Source: Terrabacter tumescens (GTDB lineage Bacteria > Actinomycetota > Actinomycetes > Actinomycetales > Dermatophilaceae). Taken from it: a stretch of 64,000 nucleotides of DNA. The notes under the pieces were generated by a model, which ran no database searches, was not told the origin of the DNA, and saw only the letters and a program-made list of their open reading frames with translations. Location: the NCBI RefSeq assembly GCF_014646815.1, contig NZ_BMNZ01000002.1, positions 434,001-498,000 on the forward strand. Direction: 5' to 3'. Of this stretch, positions 33,598 through 41,851 are shown in pieces (the first letter of the stretch is position 1; each line of letters starts with the position of its first letter). The translations under genes were made by a program, and so were the position numbers.

Positions 33598-34668
33598 GTG
33601 AGCCACCTTGCGGCCGTCCGGGGAGTCCTCCCAGAGCACACCTACGCCCAGGCCGACGTCACGGCGGCCTTCGCCGACGTGCTCGGCTCGGTCGGGTCCG
33701 ACCGCGCGCTGCTCGAGCGCTTCCACGCCAACGCCGGCGTCAGCCAGCGACACCTCGCCCTCCCGCTCGAGCGCTACTGGCAGCTCGAGGACTTCGGCGC
33801 TGCCAACGACGAGTTCATCCGCGTCGCCACCGAGCTCGGCTCGCACGCCGTCACCAAGGCGCTCGCGGCCGCGGGTCTCACTCCGCGGGACGTCGATCTC
33901 ATCATGTCGACGACGATCACCGGGCTCGCCGTCCCCTCGATCGAGGCGCGGGTCGCGGCCGAGATCGGGCTGCGCGACGACGTGAAGCGCATCCCGCTCG
34001 TCGGGCTGGGCTGCGTCGCGGGTGCTGCCGGCGTCGCGCGGGTCCACGACTACCTGCTCGGCCACCCCGACGACGTCGCCGTGCTGCTCTCGGTCGAGCT
34101 GTGCAGCCTCACCGTCCAGCGCGACGACCGGTCGGTCGCCAACCTCGTGGCCAGCGGGCTCTTCGGCGACGGCGCCGCGGCCGTCGTCATGGTCGGCGCC
34201 GACCGCGCCGCAGCCCTCGCGCCAGGCCAGCCCCGCGTCGTCGCCACCCGCAGCCGCCTCTACCCGGAGACCGAGCGCGCCATGGGCTGGGACGTCGGCG
34301 CCACCGGCCTGCGGATCGTCCTCGGCGCCGAGGTGCCCGACCTCGTGCGCGCCAACGTGCGCGGCGACGTCGACGGCTTTCTCGCCGACCAGGGCCTGAC
34401 CCGGGCCGACATCGGCTGGTGGGTCGCCCACCCCGGGGGTCCCAAGGTGCTCGAAGCCATGGAGGAGGCCCTCGAGGTCGACCGCGAGGCGCTCGGTGTC
34501 ACGTGGCGCTCGCTCGACCGCATCGGCAACCTCAGCTCCGCGTCGGTGCTCCACGTGCTCGCCGACACCCTCGCCGACCACACGCCCGAGCCCGGCTCGT
34601 GGGGCGTGCTCATGGCGATGGGCCCCGGCTTCTGCCTCGAGCTCGTCCTGCTCCGCGCGGCCGACTGA
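33598..34668 (+). CDS. Type III polyketide synthase (chalcone-synthase family)
   Basis: 356 residues. The catalytic triad is readable: Cys139 in '[11 protein letters not shown]', His278 in 'V-A-H-P-G-G-P-K-V' and Asn311 in 'G-N-L-S-S-A-S-V'. 'M-G-P-G-F' near the C-terminus is the family signature. These enzymes extend acyl-CoA with malonyl-CoA and cyclise the product, giving alkylresorcinols, pyrones or naphthalenes. The neighbours (ICMT-type methyltransferase and flavin monooxygenase) mirror the srsABC phenolic-lipid operon of Streptomyces griseus, so an alkylresorcinol-derived quinone is the best guess. Product not proven. Confidence 0.9.
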   Translation: MSHLAAVRGVLPEHTYAQADVTAAFADVLGSVGSDRALLERFHANAGVSQRHLALPLERYWQLEDFGAANDEFIRVATELGSHAVTKALAAAGLTPRDVDLIMSTTITGLAVPSIEARVAAEIGLRDDVKRIPLVGLGCVAGAAGVARVHDYLLGHPDDVAVLLSVELCSLTVQRDDRSVANLVASGLFGDGAAAVVMVGADRAAALAPGQPRVVATRSRLYPETERAMGWDVGATGLRIVLGAEVPDLVRANVRGDVDGFLADQGLTRADIGWWVAHPGGPKVLEAMEEALEVDREALGVTWRSLDRIGNLSSASVLHVLADTLADHTPEPGSWGVLMAMGPGFCLELVLLRAAD

Positions 34669-34675
34669 GGCGCCC

Positions 34676-35227
34676 ATGCTCTCCCAGTGGCTCTTCACCG
34701 GACTCGTCCTGCTCGTCGGTCTCGAGCGCGTCGCCGAGCTCGTCGTGTCCAAACGTCATGCGGCGTGGGCTTTCTCGCGCGGCGGGGTGGAGCGAGGGCA
34801 GTCGCACTACCCCGTCATGGTCGTGCTCCACACGGGGCTGCTCGTCGGCGCCGTCGCGGAGGTGTGGCTGGCCGACCGACCCTTCGTGCCCGCAGTCGGC
34901 TGGCTCATGCTCGCGCTCGTCGTCGCCAGCCAGGCGCTGCGCTGGTGGTGCATCACGACCCTCGGCAACCAGTGGAACACCCGCGTCATCGTCGTGCCCG
35001 GCATCTCCCTCGTGCGCCGCGGCCCCTACGGCGTCATCCCGCACCCGAACTACGTCGCCGTCGTCGTCGAGGGCCTCGCCCTGCCGCTCGTGCACGACGC
35101 GTGGGTGACGGCGCTCGTCTTCACCGTCGCCAACGCCGTGCTGCTCACCGTGCGCATCCGGGTCGAGAACGCCGCTCTTCGCGAGATCGCTTCTCCCGCA
35201 GGCACGCCCATCCAGGCAGCCTCGTGA
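34676..35227 (+). CDS. ICMT-family methyltransferase (SrsB-like)
   Basis: 183 residues. Four hydrophobic helices and the isoprenylcysteine-carboxyl-methyltransferase signature 'R-G-P-Y-G-V-I-P-H-P-N-Y' in the C-terminal third, which binds S-adenosylmethionine. In phenolic-lipid clusters such membrane enzymes O-methylate the resorcinol ring rather than prenylated cysteine. Begins 8 bp after the PKS stop and overlaps the next gene (GTGA). Assignment as SrsB-like rests on context. Confidence 0.8.
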   Translation: MLSQWLFTGLVLLVGLERVAELVVSKRHAAWAFSRGGVERGQSHYPVMVVLHTGLLVGAVAEVWLADRPFVPAVGWLMLALVVASQALRWWCITTLGNQWNTRVIVVPGISLVRRGPYGVIPHPNYVAVVVEGLALPLVHDAWVTALVFTVANAVLLTVRIRVENAALREIASPAGTPIQAAS

Positions 35228-36294
35228 GCACCGACGTCATCGTCATCGGCGGAGGTCCCGTGGGGCTCGCCACGGCGTTGTATGCCGTGCGCTCGGGCCT
35301 GTCTCCCGTCGTCCTCGAGCCGCGGGCCGGGACGATCGACAAGGCGTGCGGCGAGGGGCTCATGCCCGGTGGCCTCCTGGCGCTCACCGACCTCGGAATC
35401 GACCCGCCCGGCCACGACCTGCGCGGCATCCGCTACCTCGCCCGGGGACGCCAGGCCGAGGCGGACTTCACCGGCGGGCCGGGGCGGGGTGTCCGGCGGA
35501 CGACCCTCCACGACGCCCTGGCCCGAGCCGTGGGCGACGCCGGCGTCGAGGTGGTGCCGTTCGGTGCGTCCGAGGTCACGCAGGACGACGACGGCGTCAC
35601 GGTGCGCACCGGCGGACCGGCCGGCGCCGGACCGACACTGACAGCTCCCTGGGTGGTCGCCGCCGACGGGCTCCACTCGCCGACGCGCACGTCGCTGGGG
35701 CTCGACCGCGACCACGCCGCCACCACGCGCCCGCTGCGCCGCTACGGACTGCGCCAGCACTACGGCATACGCCCGTGGAGCGACCACGTCGAGGTGCACT
35801 GGGCCGCCCACGGGGAGGCCTACGTGACACCCGTGGCCGACGACCTCGTCGGCGTCGCCGTGCTGAGCAAGCAGCGGATCCCGTTGTCGGAGAGCCTCGC
35901 CGAGTTCCCGCAGCTGAGGGAGCGGCTCGACGGGGCACCCGTCGTCACGTCGGTGCGCGGCGCGGGGCCGCTGCGGCAGCGGACGACGCACCGCGTCGCG
36001 GGGCGGGTCCTGCTCGCCGGCGACGCGAGCGGCTACGTCGATGCGCTGACGGGGGAGGGCATCTCCCTCGGGCTCGCCCACGCCCGGGCGGCGGTCACGG
36101 CCGTCGCAGCCGACGACCCGCAGTCCTACGAGCGGTCGTGGCGCGCCGCCACCCGGCGCTACTCGCTGCTGACGCACGGGCTCGTCCAGGTCACACGCCC
36201 GGCGTGGTCCCGTCGGCTGCTCGTCCCGGCCGCGGCCACACTCCCGCCGGTCTTCCGCAGCGCCGTCAACGAGCTCGCGAGGCCCGGGCGATGA
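35224..36294 (+). CDS. FAD-dependent monooxygenase (SrsC-like)
   Basis: 356 residues with GTG start. FAD-binding 'V-I-G-G-G-P-V-G-L-A-T-A' at residue 6, 'D-K-A-C-G-E-G-L-M-P-G-G' near 40, and the second FAD motif 'V-L-L-A-G-D-A-S-G-Y-V-D-A-L-T-G-E-G-I' near 265. The C-G-E-G-L-M-P segment is shared by flavin hydroxylases of type III PKS clusters and geranylgeranyl reductases. Here ring hydroxylation to a hydroquinone or quinone fits best. Overlaps the methyltransferase and IDI genes by 4 bp each. Confidence 0.8.
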   Translation: MSTDVIVIGGGPVGLATALYAVRSGLSPVVLEPRAGTIDKACGEGLMPGGLLALTDLGIDPPGHDLRGIRYLARGRQAEADFTGGPGRGVRRTTLHDALARAVGDAGVEVVPFGASEVTQDDDGVTVRTGGPAGAGPTLTAPWVVAADGLHSPTRTSLGLDRDHAATTRPLRRYGLRQHYGIRPWSDHVEVHWAAHGEAYVTPVADDLVGVAVLSKQRIPLSESLAEFPQLRERLDGAPVVTSVRGAGPLRQRTTHRVAGRVLLAGDASGYVDALTGEGISLGLAHARAAVTAVAADDPQSYERSWRAATRRYSLLTHGLVQVTRPAWSRRLLVPAAATLPPVFRSAVNELARPGR

Positions 36295-36974
36295 CCGGCG
36301 GTGCGGAGGCGGGTGCGGAGGTGGCTCTGGGCGCCGACACCGGCGCTGGCACCGGGCAGGACGAGGAGCTCGTCGTCCTCGTCTCGGCAGACGGAGAGGC
36401 CGTGGGCACGGCGCCCAAGGCGACGGTGCACGGCCCCGACACCCCGCTCCACCTCGCCTTCTCCGTCTACCTCTTCGACGACGAGGGATCCCTGCTCGTG
36501 ACCCAGCGTGCCCTCGGCAAGGCCACCTTCCCGGGAGTGTGGACCAACTCGGCGTGCGGGCACCCGGCGCCCGGCGAGGCGGTCGAGGACGCGGTACGCC
36601 GTCGGGCCCGTGACGAGCTCGGCCTGGACGTGCACGACCTGCGGCTCGTCCTGCCCCGCTTCTCCTACCGGGCCGAGATGGACGGCGTCGTCGAGTGGGA
36701 GCTGTGCCCCGTGCTCACGGGCCGGGTCACGGGGTCCGCGCCGGCGCCCGGCCCCGACCCGACCGAGGTCGAGGACGCCCGGTGGTTGCCGTGGGAGCCG
36801 TTCGCCGCCGACGTGCTCGCGGGACGGCGACAGGTGTCGACGTGGTGCCGCGAGCAGGTGGCCGAGCTGACCGCGCTCGGCGCCGACCCGGCACGCTGGC
36901 CGGCCGCCGACCCCGCCGACCTCCCGGCCGCCATGACCACCGAGTCGAGTGGGCGCCCCGCCCCGGTCGACTGA
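36291..36974 (+). CDS. idi: Isopentenyl-diphosphate isomerase, type 1
   Basis: 227 residues; 45 N-terminal residues beyond the core are Ala/Gly-rich. Nudix-like type 1 Idi: 'H-L-A-F-S-V-Y-L-F', catalytic Cys in 'T-F-P-G-V-W-T-N-S-A-C-G-H-P' and the catalytic Glu in 'V-E-W-E-L-C-P-V'. It interconverts IPP and DMAPP, the starters for prenyl chains. Ending the operon with it ties the cluster to a prenylated product through UbiA. Its last codons lie inside a 22-bp tandem repeat. Confidence 0.9.
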   Translation: MTGGAEAGAEVALGADTGAGTGQDEELVVLVSADGEAVGTAPKATVHGPDTPLHLAFSVYLFDDEGSLLVTQRALGKATFPGVWTNSACGHPAPGEAVEDAVRRRARDELGLDVHDLRLVLPRFSYRAEMDGVVEWELCPVLTGRVTGSAPAPGPDPTEVEDARWLPWEPFAADVLAGRRQVSTWCREQVAELTALGADPARWPAADPADLPAAMTTESSGRPAPVD

Positions 36975-37009
36975 GCGCCCCGCCCCAGTCGAGTGAGCGC
37001 CCCGCCCCA
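36944..37009. repeat. Three 22-bp tandem repeats across the idi 3' end
   Basis: Units at 36944-36965, 36966-36987 and 36988-37009 share GTCGA(G/C)TG(G/A)GCGCCCC followed by GCCCC(G/A). The first covers the last codons of idi; the TGA at 36972 is in the second. A related half-unit, GGTCGACCGAGG, follows. The leading GTCGAGTG matches the core word of the 23-bp repeat family at 14.6 and 49.7 kb. Confidence 0.8.
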
Positions 37010-37090
37010 CGCCGGTCGACCGAGGAAAGCATCCCGGCGGGCCGCCCTCGACGAGTGCTGGTTCCGCCGTCCGATGGGTAGGTGGGAGGG

Positions 37091-37855
37091 GTGACCAGCT
37101 CTTCCACCGCGCGTCCGGCCGCTGCCCGTCCGGCCGCCCCGCATCTGCCCCTCCCGCCGGCCCGGGTTGCCGGCGTCGCGCTCGCGTCGGGGCTCGGGCT
37201 CGTCGCCTGGCTGACCGGACGCAAACCGCTCCATGCCGTCGGGCGCACCTGGTCCGCAGACCTGCGCATCGACGCCCCGCACCCCGGCCTCGGGGTACCG
37301 CTCCTGCATGACCGGGGCGTCCACGCGTGCACGGTCCGCGTGTCCCGCGCCGTGGGCACGCCGACCGGCTGGTGGGACATCGGTGGACTGGCCCTCCGCC
37401 TGCCCGGCGCCGGCAACCAGGGTCGGCCCGCCGACCTGCTCTTCGCGACCACCGGCACGGGTCGGGTCACCCGTCACCTGCTGCGCCCGGTGCGCCGGTC
37501 TGCAGGACGGTCCCTGACCACCTTGCTGCCGACGAGGGCCGGGGCGCACACCCTCGCGCTGCTCGTGCGACCGGTCGACGACGAACCCGAGCCGCAGGAG
37601 TTCGAGCTGGCCGTGGCCGTGGACCACGGCGGCTGGGACGTCGTGGGCCTGCTGCAGCTGCGCCAGGAGCGGTTCGACGCCGCGATGCGGTTCGACCCGA
37701 TCGTCGACGAGCTCGACGGCACCACCGCGCCCGCCTGGGTCGTGGCGCTGCGTGAGCCCGCCTACCGCTGGTCACGCCGGCTGACGCGCCTCACGCGCCA
37801 CTCCGACCAGCGCGAACCGACCACGGCGGAGCCGCAGAGGGCTGCAGCCGGCTGA
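37091..37855 (+). CDS. Catalase-fold-like hypothetical protein
   Basis: 254 residues, GTG start, with TAGGTG-type box 6 nt upstream. A hydrophobic segment (about 27-42) could anchor it. The core 'H-A-V-G-R-T-W-S-A-D-L' and 'V-R-V-S-R-A-V-G-T-P-T-G-W-W-D-I-G-G-L-A-L-R-L-P' resembles a catalase-like beta-barrel family found in actinobacteria and often annotated as phosphodiesterase. The haem-ligating Tyr of true catalases is not evident. Converges on the 37869 gene with a 13-bp gap. Function uncertain. Confidence 0.5.
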   Translation: MTSSSTARPAAARPAAPHLPLPPARVAGVALASGLGLVAWLTGRKPLHAVGRTWSADLRIDAPHPGLGVPLLHDRGVHACTVRVSRAVGTPTGWWDIGGLALRLPGAGNQGRPADLLFATTGTGRVTRHLLRPVRRSAGRSLTTLLPTRAGAHTLALLVRPVDDEPEPQEFELAVAVDHGGWDVVGLLQLRQERFDAAMRFDPIVDELDGTTAPAWVVALREPAYRWSRRLTRLTRHSDQREPTTAEPQRAAAG

Positions 37856-37868
37856 CCTGCCGCGGTGG

Positions 37869-38318
37869 TCAGAAGATCTGGTCGGCGAGCTCCTCGAGAG
37901 TCCTGCCGTCGCAGCCGGCCGCCAAGGCCTCGTACGTCGCGCCACGCGCCGCATCGCGCGCGTCCGGTGACAGCGCCGCGATGACAGCGGCGACGGCCCT
38001 GGCCTCGACGCACTCCGAGGGCTGCTGCAGGTTCTCGAGCGACGGTGCGTACAGGTCCGAGGAGGCGGCTTCGAGCTCGCGCTCGCAGGCGGCGTCGAGC
38101 TCCCGCTCGAGGTCCCACAGCTGCACGAGCTCGTCGATCTCGGGATAGCGCTGCAGGCCACCGCGGGCCACCTCGAGGGCGTTGGCATCCTGGACGTTCG
38201 TCACGGCGCACGCGAGACGCGCGGCGCGGAAGGCGAACGTGCGGGCACGACCCGGCTCGGCACCCGCGATCCGCGCGGCGAGCCCGGGCGCCACCGCCTC
38301 GACCGGGTGCAGCTCCAC
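37869..38318 (-). CDS. Hypothetical acidic helical protein
   Basis: 149 residues, GTG start, with AGGAGAG 5 nt before it. Strongly acidic and alpha-helical by composition (repeated A-E-L-A, E-L-D-A-A-C-E-R-E-L-E-A-A). It has no signal peptide or membrane helix and no motif I recognise. It stands alone between convergent and same-strand genes. Its acidity could suit a protein-binding or antitoxin-like role, but there is no toxin partner beside it. Confidence 0.55.
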   Translation of the reverse strand: MELHPVEAVAPGLAARIAGAEPGRARTFAFRAARLACAVTNVQDANALEVARGGLQRYPEIDELVQLWDLERELDAACERELEAASSDLYAPSLENLQQPSECVEARAVAAVIAALSPDARDAARGATYEALAAGCDGRTLEELADQIF

Positions 38319-38480
38319 GGGCTCTCCTCATGATCAAACGGTCGGCACTGCAAGAACAGCCCACGGAGCCATACCCGTTGCGCCTCGCGCCCTCCCGGTG
38401 ACCGGGCGTGTCGTGTGGCCCGGACACACCCGGACACACCCGGACCGCCACGAACCCGCCGAAATCGGCGGGCCTCCGGC
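38319..38480. other. Intergenic stretch with a short direct repeat
   Basis: 162 bp. A CCCGGACACAC repeat occurs two to three times at about 38418-38448, next to the end of the YciI gene. No promoter recognised. Confidence 0.4.
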
Positions 38481-38822
38481 TCACTCCTCCTGCAGCGCTC
38501 GCACCTCGACCGGCCCGTGGCAGGCGGCCGAGCCCTCGTGGGCCAGGGCGAGCGCGGCGTCGAGGTCGGCCGCCTCGATGATCCAGAAGCCGCCGAGCCA
38601 CTCGCGGGCCTCGCTGAACGGCCCGTCCGTGACCGCGCCGGCCGACGCGTCCACGACCTTGGCCTGGCTGACGTCGGTGAGGCCGCCGGCGAGGACCCAC
38701 GCGCCGGTCTGCTGGAGCTTGGTGTTGAAGGCGTCGACGGAGGTGTACATCTGCTGCATCTCGTCGACCGACGGCATCGCGTCGCCCTCGCGGTGGTGGA
38801 CGGAGAGAAGGAACTGCGTCAT
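38481..38822 (-). CDS. YciI-like (YCII-related) protein
   Basis: 113 residues, ferredoxin-like dimeric alpha+beta barrel. 'T-Q-F-L-L-S-V-H-H' opens the domain, 'W-V-L-A-G-G-L' and 'V-T-D-G-P-F-S-E-A-R-E-W-L-G-G-F-W-I-I-E-A' match the PhnB/YCII-type proteins often found beside SigJ-like ECF sigma factors. The P-F-x-E-x-x-E/W-x-x-G-G-F motif is clear. The catalytic role is unknown in the family. AGGAG site before ATG. A SigJ-like factor is present at 56.3 kb but not adjacent. Confidence 0.8.
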   Translation of the reverse strand: MTQFLLSVHHREGDAMPSVDEMQQMYTSVDAFNTKLQQTGAWVLAGGLTDVSQAKVVDASAGAVTDGPFSEAREWLGGFWIIEAADLDAALALAHEGSAACHGPVEVRALQEE

Positions 38823-38933
38823 GGGAGTGCTCCTGGTTCGAGAGGGTGTCGGGCCCGGCGTGGTGCCGTTCCACCCCCACGTCGATCGGTCCGGGGCCGG
38901 CTCGACAGGGACGGGTGAAGAACCTTCGAAAGC

Positions 38934-39653
38934 TCAGGCGACGGGCAGCCGCTCGCGCAGGAACTGGGCGGTCGTCGACCAGGCGAGGGTCGAGGAGGCC
39001 GGGTCGTGCCACGGCATGTCGTCGTTGTCGAACGCGTGGTCGGCGCCGGCATACGTCTCCACGACGGTCGCCGGCTGCCGGGTCAGCGACGCCTCGATCC
39101 GGCGCACCGTCTCGGTGTCGATGAAGGAGTCGGCGAGCCCGAAGTGGTGCAGGCTCGGGGCGGTCACGGTGAGGTCCTCGTGGAGGCCGGGCAGCGCCGA
39201 GCCGTAGTAGCTGACGAGCGCGTCGAGTGGCGCGGTGTCGTCAGCGTCGCCTGACTCGAGGTGGGCCGCGACGGCGTAGCCGAGGCCACCGCCGAAGCAG
39301 AAGCCCAGGACGCCGACGCCCGCCGTCACCTCGTCGCGATCGCGGAGCCACTGCACGGTCGCGGCGGCGTCGCCGACGGCGGCGTCCCAGTCGAGGCGCT
39401 GGACCAGGCCCATGCCCTGCTGGAGCGCGTCGTCGCCCTCGACCGGCGAGGTGACCCCGAGGCGCCAGAAGATCTCGGGCGCGACGACGACGTAGCCCTG
39501 CTCGGCGAGCTGGGCGGCGCGGCGCTGGACGTAGTCGCTGACCCCGAAGATCTCCTGCAGCACGACGATCCCCGGCCCGTGACCGGTCGGAGGGAGCCAG
39601 AGGTGGGCGGGCATCTCGCCGGCGTCGGTCGTGATCGTCACGTGTTGGGTCAT
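38934..39653 (-). CDS. Dienelactone hydrolase family protein
   Basis: 239 residues. Alpha/beta hydrolase with Cys nucleophile in 'L-G-F-C-F-G-G-G', which replaces the Ser elbow; acid in 'A-D-S-F-I-D' and His in 'G-A-D-H-A-F-D'. 'V-L-Q-E-I-F-G-V' holds the Glu that activates the Cys in carboxymethylenebutenolidases. The family opens dienelactones in aromatic degradation, but many members act on other esters. No aromatic-degradation genes lie nearby. Confidence 0.87.
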   Translation of the reverse strand: MTQHVTITTDAGEMPAHLWLPPTGHGPGIVVLQEIFGVSDYVQRRAAQLAEQGYVVVAPEIFWRLGVTSPVEGDDALQQGMGLVQRLDWDAAVGDAAATVQWLRDRDEVTAGVGVLGFCFGGGLGYAVAAHLESGDADDTAPLDALVSYYGSALPGLHEDLTVTAPSLHHFGLADSFIDTETVRRIEASLTRQPATVVETYAGADHAFDNDDMPWHDPASSTLAWSTTAQFLRERLPVA

Positions 39654-39775
39654 GTCGCCAGTATGTCGAGACGGCCGGGACCGCGACCGCGTGAGCGCGG
39701 CGTGTCCCGGCCGTCGTCGACCGATGGCGTATGCCGTGTGCCCGGGGTGGGTGCCGGTGCAACGGCCCTGCGTGG

Positions 39776-40219
39776 TCAGCGTCGCGGACGCAGCTCGAGC
39801 AGGCGCGCGTCGTACATCCGCACCCGCTCGGCGAGGACGTCGTGCTCGCGCTCGTGGCTGCGCAGCACCGCGACGAGGGAGACGATCGCGACGACGGCCA
39901 GGGCGCCGAGGGTGGCGAGCGTGACGACCCCCGACCGGGTGTCGGCGCGGCCCGTGGCGAGGAGGAAGAGGGCGGCGGCGAAGAGCAGTGCGACGACGGC
40001 GCCGAGCCCCCCGATGCGGCGCGTGGCGGTCCGGTCGACAGCGTCGAGCGCGTCCTGGGCGAGGGCCCGCTCCTCGCGGGCGACGCTGCGGCACAGGTAG
40101 GTTGCGGCTGGGAAGCGGTGCGGCTCGCCGCGGCGGCCCCGGACGTGCGGCCGGTAGTCGGTCGGGACGTCGACGAGGTGCGGGCCCGGCGCGATCGGCC
40201 GGACGGTCAGCGTGGTCAT
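39776..40219 (-). CDS. Two-helix membrane protein of unknown function
   Basis: 147 residues. A soluble N-terminal part (about 1-65, with D-Y-R-P-H-V-R-G-R-R-G-E and the helix 'V-A-R-E-E-R-A-L-A-Q-D-A-L') precedes two transmembrane segments (about 73-93 and 100-118). A charged C-terminal helix follows. AAGGAG is 5 nt before ATG. A single gene between the dienelactone hydrolase and DoxX genes. Function unknown. Confidence 0.6.
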   Translation of the reverse strand: MTTLTVRPIAPGPHLVDVPTDYRPHVRGRRGEPHRFPAATYLCRSVAREERALAQDALDAVDRTATRRIGGLGAVVALLFAAALFLLATGRADTRSGVVTLATLGALAVVAIVSLVAVLRSHEREHDVLAERVRMYDARLLELRPRR

Positions 40220-40270
40220 CGGCTGACTCCTTCTCTTGCTCGGTCTGGGTGGTGAGGTGACCGGACGGAC

Positions 40271-40317
40271 AGCGCCGCTGGGTGCCCCGTCACTCTCAGG
40301 GTGCACCCAGCGGCGCT
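40271..40317 (-). terminator. 15-bp stem terminator after the DoxX gene
   Basis: AGCGCCGCTGGGTGC (40271-40285) pairs exactly with 40303-40317, leaving a 17-nt loop. It lies 18 bp past the DoxX stop in the direction of transcription. No T-run, as common in GC-rich actinobacteria. Confidence 0.6.
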
Positions 40318-40334
40318 CGCCGGGAGGTGTTTGC

Positions 40335-40883
40335 TCAGTCGTCGGAGCCGGTGTGCAGCCGGGCGCCGAGGGCGTAGGCGGCGACGACCAGGGCCGACGC
40401 GGCGAGGACGATGTCCTTGAGGACGTACTGGCCCATCAGGGTCGGGCCGTGCGGGAAGAGCTCGGCCGTGAAGAGCGCGAGCGGCGACATGATCCCGATG
40501 AGGGCGCCGCCGAGGACGACGATGCCGACGCGCAGGAACTTGCCGGTGACGAGCGTCAGGCCGATGACGGTCTCGGTGACGGCCGTGAGCAGCACCGCCG
40601 TGTGACCCGAGACGAGCCCGAAGGTGAGCCGGTCGATGGTCGCGGAGGCGATGGCCTCGGCCGGGCTGAGGCCCGGGACGAACTTGATGACGCCGAAGCC
40701 GAGGAAGACGAGGCCGAGGCAGACCCGCAGGACCTGGAGGCTGTAGGCGACGAGGAACGCCTGGAGGCGGTCGACGGCGCCGGTGAGCGACCGGGTCGCG
40801 GTGTGGCGCAGACCCGTGGTGCCGCCGGTCGAGGACTGACGGTCGGTCTGCTGGCCGGGGTGGTCGATGACGAGCTGGGACAT
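40335..40883 (-). CDS. DoxX-family membrane protein
   Basis: 182 residues with four membrane helices. The first core helix reads 'L-R-V-C-L-G-L-V-F-L-G-F-G-V-I-K-F-V-P-G', matching the DoxX/DoxD signature, and 'T-E-T-V-I-G-L-T-L-V-T-G' follows in helix two. A 38-residue Ser/Thr/Arg-rich cytoplasmic tail leads the helices. DoxX proteins take part in quinone-linked thiol or thiosulfate oxidation or form redox complexes; the partner here is unknown. AAGGAG lies before ATG. A 7-bp inverted repeat (TGAGGTC/GACCTCA) at 40898-40920 may be an operator. Confidence 0.8.
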   Translation of the reverse strand: MSQLVIDHPGQQTDRQSSTGGTTGLRHTATRSLTGAVDRLQAFLVAYSLQVLRVCLGLVFLGFGVIKFVPGLSPAEAIASATIDRLTFGLVSGHTAVLLTAVTETVIGLTLVTGKFLRVGIVVLGGALIGIMSPLALFTAELFPHGPTLMGQYVLKDIVLAASALVVAAYALGARLHTGSDD

Positions 40884-41115
40884 GGTGGTTGCTCCTTGAG
40901 GTCGAACTGTCGAGACCTCAGAAGCAGGATGACCCCCGGAAATACCCCTGGCTACCGAGTTTGAGTCGTCCTACCTAGACCAAACGCCGACCTACGTGGG
41001 CAAATCCGGCATGATTGCTCAGTCCATCAATTCGCTTGACAGGAAAGCTGATTCACGAGACGGACAGGTCGTGACATTGCGAGTGCGGGGCAGCGGGCGA
41101 CCCGGGCCCGGGCAG

Positions 41116-41149
41116 CCGTATGCCGCCGAGGGGGGTCGGCGGCATACGG
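41116..41149 (-). terminator. Hairpin built from two GTATGCCG words
   Basis: CCGTATGCCGCCGA (41116-41129) pairs exactly with TCGGCGGCATACGG (41136-41149) around a G-rich 6-nt loop. It follows the MT0933-like gene on the minus strand. Both arms are copies of the window-wide 8-mer. Confidence 0.6.
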
Positions 41150-41166
41150 TCCTCGAGGGTGCCGGC

Positions 41167-41538
41167 TCAGGTGGGGTTGCCGGCGGGGGATTCCTCGTCG
41201 AAGGCACTGTGCTTGTCGTCGGGCACGGCAGAGGCGGCGGAGGTGGGAGGAGCCGCCTTGCTGCTGCTGTTCTGCTCGACGAGCTTGTCGATGCCCTTGT
41301 CGACCGAGGAACGAACCTTGGTCACGGTGTCGGCGTGCTTGCCGCCGGTCTTCTCCTCGATCTTGGCCTCGGCCTTGTCGAGAGCGCCGTCGACCTTGCC
41401 CCGGTTCTCCTGGGCGTAGCCGGCAGCGGCGGACATGACGGTCTTGGCCATCTCGACGACGGCGTCACCGAAGTCCTTGGCCTTCTCCTGGAAGTGGACC
41501 TCGTCCGCCTTGTGCTTCAGCTGCTCACCGAATGACAC
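41167..41538 (-). CDS. Rv0909/MT0933-like antitoxin-type protein
   Basis: 123 residues, GTG start with AGGAGAC 5 nt upstream. It is a single long amphipathic helix: 'L-K-H-K-A-D-E-V', 'A-K-D-F-G-D-A-V-V-E-M-A-K', repeated K-V-D-G-A-L-D-K-A-E-A-K-I-E-E-K-T-G-G-K. The D-K-A-x-x-x-I-D-E-K-T-G-G-K/x-H motif is the Rv0909/MT0933 antitoxin family signature (Rv0909-Rv0910 pair of M. tuberculosis). No Rv0910-like SRPBCC toxin is next to it, so an antitoxin role is doubtful. The tail is low complexity. Confidence 0.75.
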   Translation of the reverse strand: MSFGEQLKHKADEVHFQEKAKDFGDAVVEMAKTVMSAAAGYAQENRGKVDGALDKAEAKIEEKTGGKHADTVTKVRSSVDKGIDKLVEQNSSSKAAPPTSAASAVPDDKHSAFDEESPAGNPT

Positions 41539-41851
41539 GGTGTCTCCTCGTCTCGCACTGGCCCGACCCATGTCGGGCTCACTGCTTCCACAGTCATACC
41601 CGGTGCCTTCTTGCCGCAACCGGGGTCGACCCCGATATCGACCCCGAACGACCCTGAGCAGAGGCCTTGCACGGCCGCCGTGAGCCGAGATGTCCAGGAT
41701 GTCCCGGGGTGCGTGCGGGTCGTGTCGCGGCCGTGTCTGGTGCGTCACGTCGGGCTCACTGTGACCTGAAGGACTGCGGTGGAGGTGCGATCGGACCAGA
41801 CTGGAGGTGGATGCAAAAGCGCTGGCCCACAACTGAACTGGAGTGATCACC
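41539..41851. other. 313-bp intergenic region
   Basis: Contains promoters for both divergent genes. A TGTCGGGCTCACTG word appears at about 41573-41584 and again near 41749-41760. GGGGTCGACCCCGATATCGACCCCG near 41629-41648 holds overlapping palindromes that could be operator sites. No RNA gene recognised. Confidence 0.4.

Noticed and set aside
41167-41538. Functional toxin-antitoxin pair
   Set aside because: The antitoxin-like protein has no Rv0910-like toxin neighbour; nearby genes are DoxX and an SDR.
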